Shown one piece after another: positions 58,308 through 60,260 of a DNA stretch of 60,260 bases (position 1 is its first letter; each line of letters begins with the position of its first letter). The translations under genes and the position numbers were made by a program. The notes below the pieces were generated by a model. The model made no database searches. It saw only the letters and a program-made list of their open reading frames with translations, and was not told the origin of the DNA. The stretch lies in contig NZ_LN611425.1 in assembly GCF_000821245.2 (NCBI RefSeq), positions 241,058-301,317 of the forward strand, in the 5' to 3' direction. The DNA comes from Virgibacillus senegalensis (lineage in GTDB: Bacteria; Bacillota; Bacilli; Bacillales; Amphibacillaceae).

Positions 58308-60260
58308 GTGAAGGGAAATTGGCATTTGATTGCCTTTGCTATGCTGGCAAGTTCCTTATCCGCTTTCTATCAACTTTGGTTATTGTCGTTCCTTTATCTA
58401 TTCTGGCTTGTACTGCTTTTTCTGATAAAACGATTGACCGCTTGGCAGGCTGCTATCATTATATTTTCCCTTATCTTGTTTACCGGATTTTTTGCTTTTG
58501 TCCAGGAGACAACTCCTCCACCCAAGTCTGCTCAAGAATTCCTGCAAGGAAAAATCGCTGGCTCCGTTCTATACACTTCGGAAAAAATCACGTTCACTAT
58601 AGAAGACAGTAATACTGGTCTAAGAAGTCTTGTTACTTATTTTAAAGAAGATCGAAAACAGTCTTCCGATACTGCTTTCAAGCAATTACGAAGGGGGGCA
58701 CATTGCCGTATAAAAGGGCAGCAGGAGACCCCGCCACAAGCTACCAATCCGGGTGAATTTGATTATAGCCGCTATTTGAAATCCCGGTCCATTTCCTACC
58801 AAATGATTGTCCATTCACCAGACGATTTCTACTGTCAAGGTTTTTCCTTCCTCCATTACGTAGACAAAGCCCGTTCTTATTTAATCAAAACAAACAATTC
58901 TCAAATCAGTTCTTTTTCGGCTGCCTGGTTAAATGCACTCTTGATAGGGGAAGATACGCAGCTTCCGGATGAGCAATTGGATAGGTTCCGAAAGTGGGGG
59001 ATTTCCCACTTGCTTGCGATATCTGGTTTACATGTTGGCCTGATAATCGCCCTTTTTTATTTTCTTGCTGTGAAAACGGGATGGCTCACGAGAGAGTCAA
59101 TCCAATCTTGTATAATGGTGTTCCTGCCTCTTTATGCGGTTTTGGCTGGTGGAGCCCCTTCCGTATGGCGTGCCGCTTTATTAGCTATTTTCCTCCTAAT
59201 CGGTAATAGGCTCAAACTTAACCTCTCCCTTACTGATTGTCTTAGCCTCGTTTTTATCGGTTTGATGATTGGGGATCCCCGTCTCATCTTGCAAATAGGC
59301 TTTCAATTTTCCTACCTCGTCACTTTTGGTTTACTACTTTCCAAACAAATTCTGGCCAAACCTTATTCTTGGCTATACACAAGCATGGCTGTCAGCCTCA
59401 TTGCTCAGCTGACCATTCTCCCGGTTCAGCTAGACAATTTTTATTTTTTTCAACCGCTTTCCGTCCTGGTCAATCTTTTAATCGTCCCTTATTTTACTGG
59501 ATTTGTGATGCCTTGCCTGCTTACTTTGGAATTCTCCGTTCTCCTTTTTCCTCCGCTCGCCACTATGCTCGATACATTGTTTGTCCGGGTCCACAATCGA
59601 TTCTTGCTGTTTCTGGAACATCTTGATCTAGGCTTCGATTATTCTTGGTTTACCGGGGATTTTCCAATGGTTATGTATTACCCTTACTTTTTTCTGCTGA
59701 TTGTATTAATGGCAAATTTGGCTGACGAAAAGCGAATAAGGGCACTGATCTCCGGCCTGATGATCGTTGTTTTGCTTGTTGGAATATCTATTGTTCCATA
59801 TACGAATCCTAACGGAAAGGTCACGATGCTTGATGTCGGACAAGGGGATTGTTTTGTTGTCGAGCTGCCGTACCGTAAAGGAGTTGTCGTAATCGATGCT
59901 GCTGGAAGTGCAGCCGCTGATTTTCATTCTCCTACAGATAAAATATATGAACAAGTAATCAAGCCTTATTTGCATTATAGAGGGATAACTACGCTGGACG
60001 CTTTATTTGTCACGCATGATGATTTAGACCACGATGGCAGTACTGCTTATTTATTGAAAGATTTTCAAGTGGAAAAGTTTTTTGTTAATCCATATTATAC
60101 TGTAAATAGTCGGAACAAAAATGCTTTAGTTAAGAGGGAAATCAAGACGTTTCGGTTAGATGCCGGGCAATCGGTTACAGTTGGCGGACAAACATTTCAT
60201 GTATTGTCTCCTTCTCAAGACAAACGGGACTCTAATGAAAATTCGCTTGTATTATTATCG
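58308..60260 (+). CDS. comEC: DNA uptake channel ComEC (3' end outside the window)
   Basis: The frame is open for 651 codons to the last base. The protein has N-terminal helices, an OB-fold part (residues about 75-190), the competence domain with ISHLLAISGLHVGLIIALFYF, GAPSVWRAALLAIFLL and several helices, then a metallo-beta-lactamase-like domain with MLDVGQGDCFVVELP and VTHDDLDHDGS. It carries single-stranded DNA across the membrane. The GTG at 58308 is the probable start, with GGATGGGG upstream. The end of the beta-lactamase-like domain is missing. Confidence 0.95.
   Translation, partial: MKGNWHLIAFAMLASSLSAFYQLWLLSFLYLFWLVLLFLIKRLTAWQAAIIIFSLILFTGFFAFVQETTPPPKSAQEFLQGKIAGSVLYTSEKITFTIEDSNTGLRSLVTYFKEDRKQSSDTAFKQLRRGAHCRIKGQQETPPQATNPGEFDYSRYLKSRSISYQMIVHSPDDFYCQGFSFLHYVDKARSYLIKTNNSQISSFSAAWLNALLIGEDTQLPDEQLDRFRKWGISHLLAISGLHVGLIIALFYFLAVKTGWLTRESIQSCIMVFLPLYAVLAGGAPSVWRAALLAIFLLIGNRLKLNLSLTDCLSLVFIGLMIGDPRLILQIGFQFSYLVTFGLLLSKQILAKPYSWLYTSMAVSLIAQLTILPVQLDNFYFFQPLSVLVNLLIVPYFTGFVMPCLLTLEFSVLLFPPLATMLDTLFVRVHNRFLLFLEHLDLGFDYSWFTGDFPMVMYYPYFFLLIVLMANLADEKRIRALISGLMIVVLLVGISIVPYTNPNGKVTMLDVGQGDCFVVELPYRKGVVVIDAAGSAAADFHSPTDKIYEQVIKPYLHYRGITTLDALFVTHDDLDHDGSTAYLLKDFQVEKFFVNPYYTVNSRNKNALVKREIKTFRLDAGQSVTVGGQTFHVLSPSQDKRDSNENSLVLLS

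Overview
This window is a chromosomal segment of a low-GC, endospore-forming, naturally competent member of the Bacillaceae. Sporulation genes (spoVB, sigK, rsfA, sda), competence genes (comN, comER, comEA, comEB, comEC) and gene order point to that family. The order closely follows the ruvB to comEC segment of Bacillus subtilis. An Mrp-type Na+/H+ antiporter operon, an ArsB/NhaD-type ion transporter and the GC-rich repeats suggest a halotolerant genus such as Virgibacillus or Oceanobacillus. That genus guess is inference. I found no rRNA, tRNA or CRISPR.

Layout. 1-3.5 kb: ruvB (5' end outside the window), a DUF2905 gene, queA, tgt and yajC. 3.6-8.1 kb: membrane proteins (a TIGR04086 protein, an ArsB/NhaD transporter, a DUF421 protein, spoVB). 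8.2-11.8 kb: comN, secDF, a GC-rich repeat and lapA. 11.8-17.6 kb: recJ, apt, relA and dtd. 17.8-21.8 kb: a 58-codon HTH-like gene, a T-box leader, hisS-aspS and 6S RNA. 22-30.6 kb: rsfA and rarA (minus strand), then cymR, iscS, mnmA, a TPR protein, recD2 and a zinc-ribbon gene. 30.7-39.5 kb: a DUF20/AI-2E permease, a T-box leader, alaS, ireB, ruvX, yrzB, mltG, trmR, udk and greA. 39.7-42.9 kb: an orphan minus-strand gene, yrrS, mtnN, yrhC and intact sigK. 42.9-44.8 kb: accessory stretch with two more repeats and a broken IS1595-type element. 44.8-50.2 kb: mrp operon (minus strand) with no mrpB. 50.4-60.3 kb: sda with DnaA boxes, the yqeG-yqeH-aroE-yhbY-nadD-yqeK-rsfS-yqeM operon, comER (minus), comEA, comEB and comEC (3' end outside the window).

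The genes mostly serve tRNA charging and modification, ribosome assembly, recombination and repair, the stringent response, protein export, sulfur control, sporulation timing and DNA uptake. Promoters with near-consensus boxes are visible ahead of secDF, recJ, hisS, 6S RNA, alaS and yqeG.

Most of the window is ordinary core genome, and I see no clearly new multi-gene system. The observations most worth a second look are: the mrp operon without mrpB; a repeat family whose terminal stems change in sequence but stay complementary; an orphan gene with a sigma-E-like promoter; an IS1595 remnant holding an unrelated coding fragment; and several small genes and RNA elements that standard annotation can miss.
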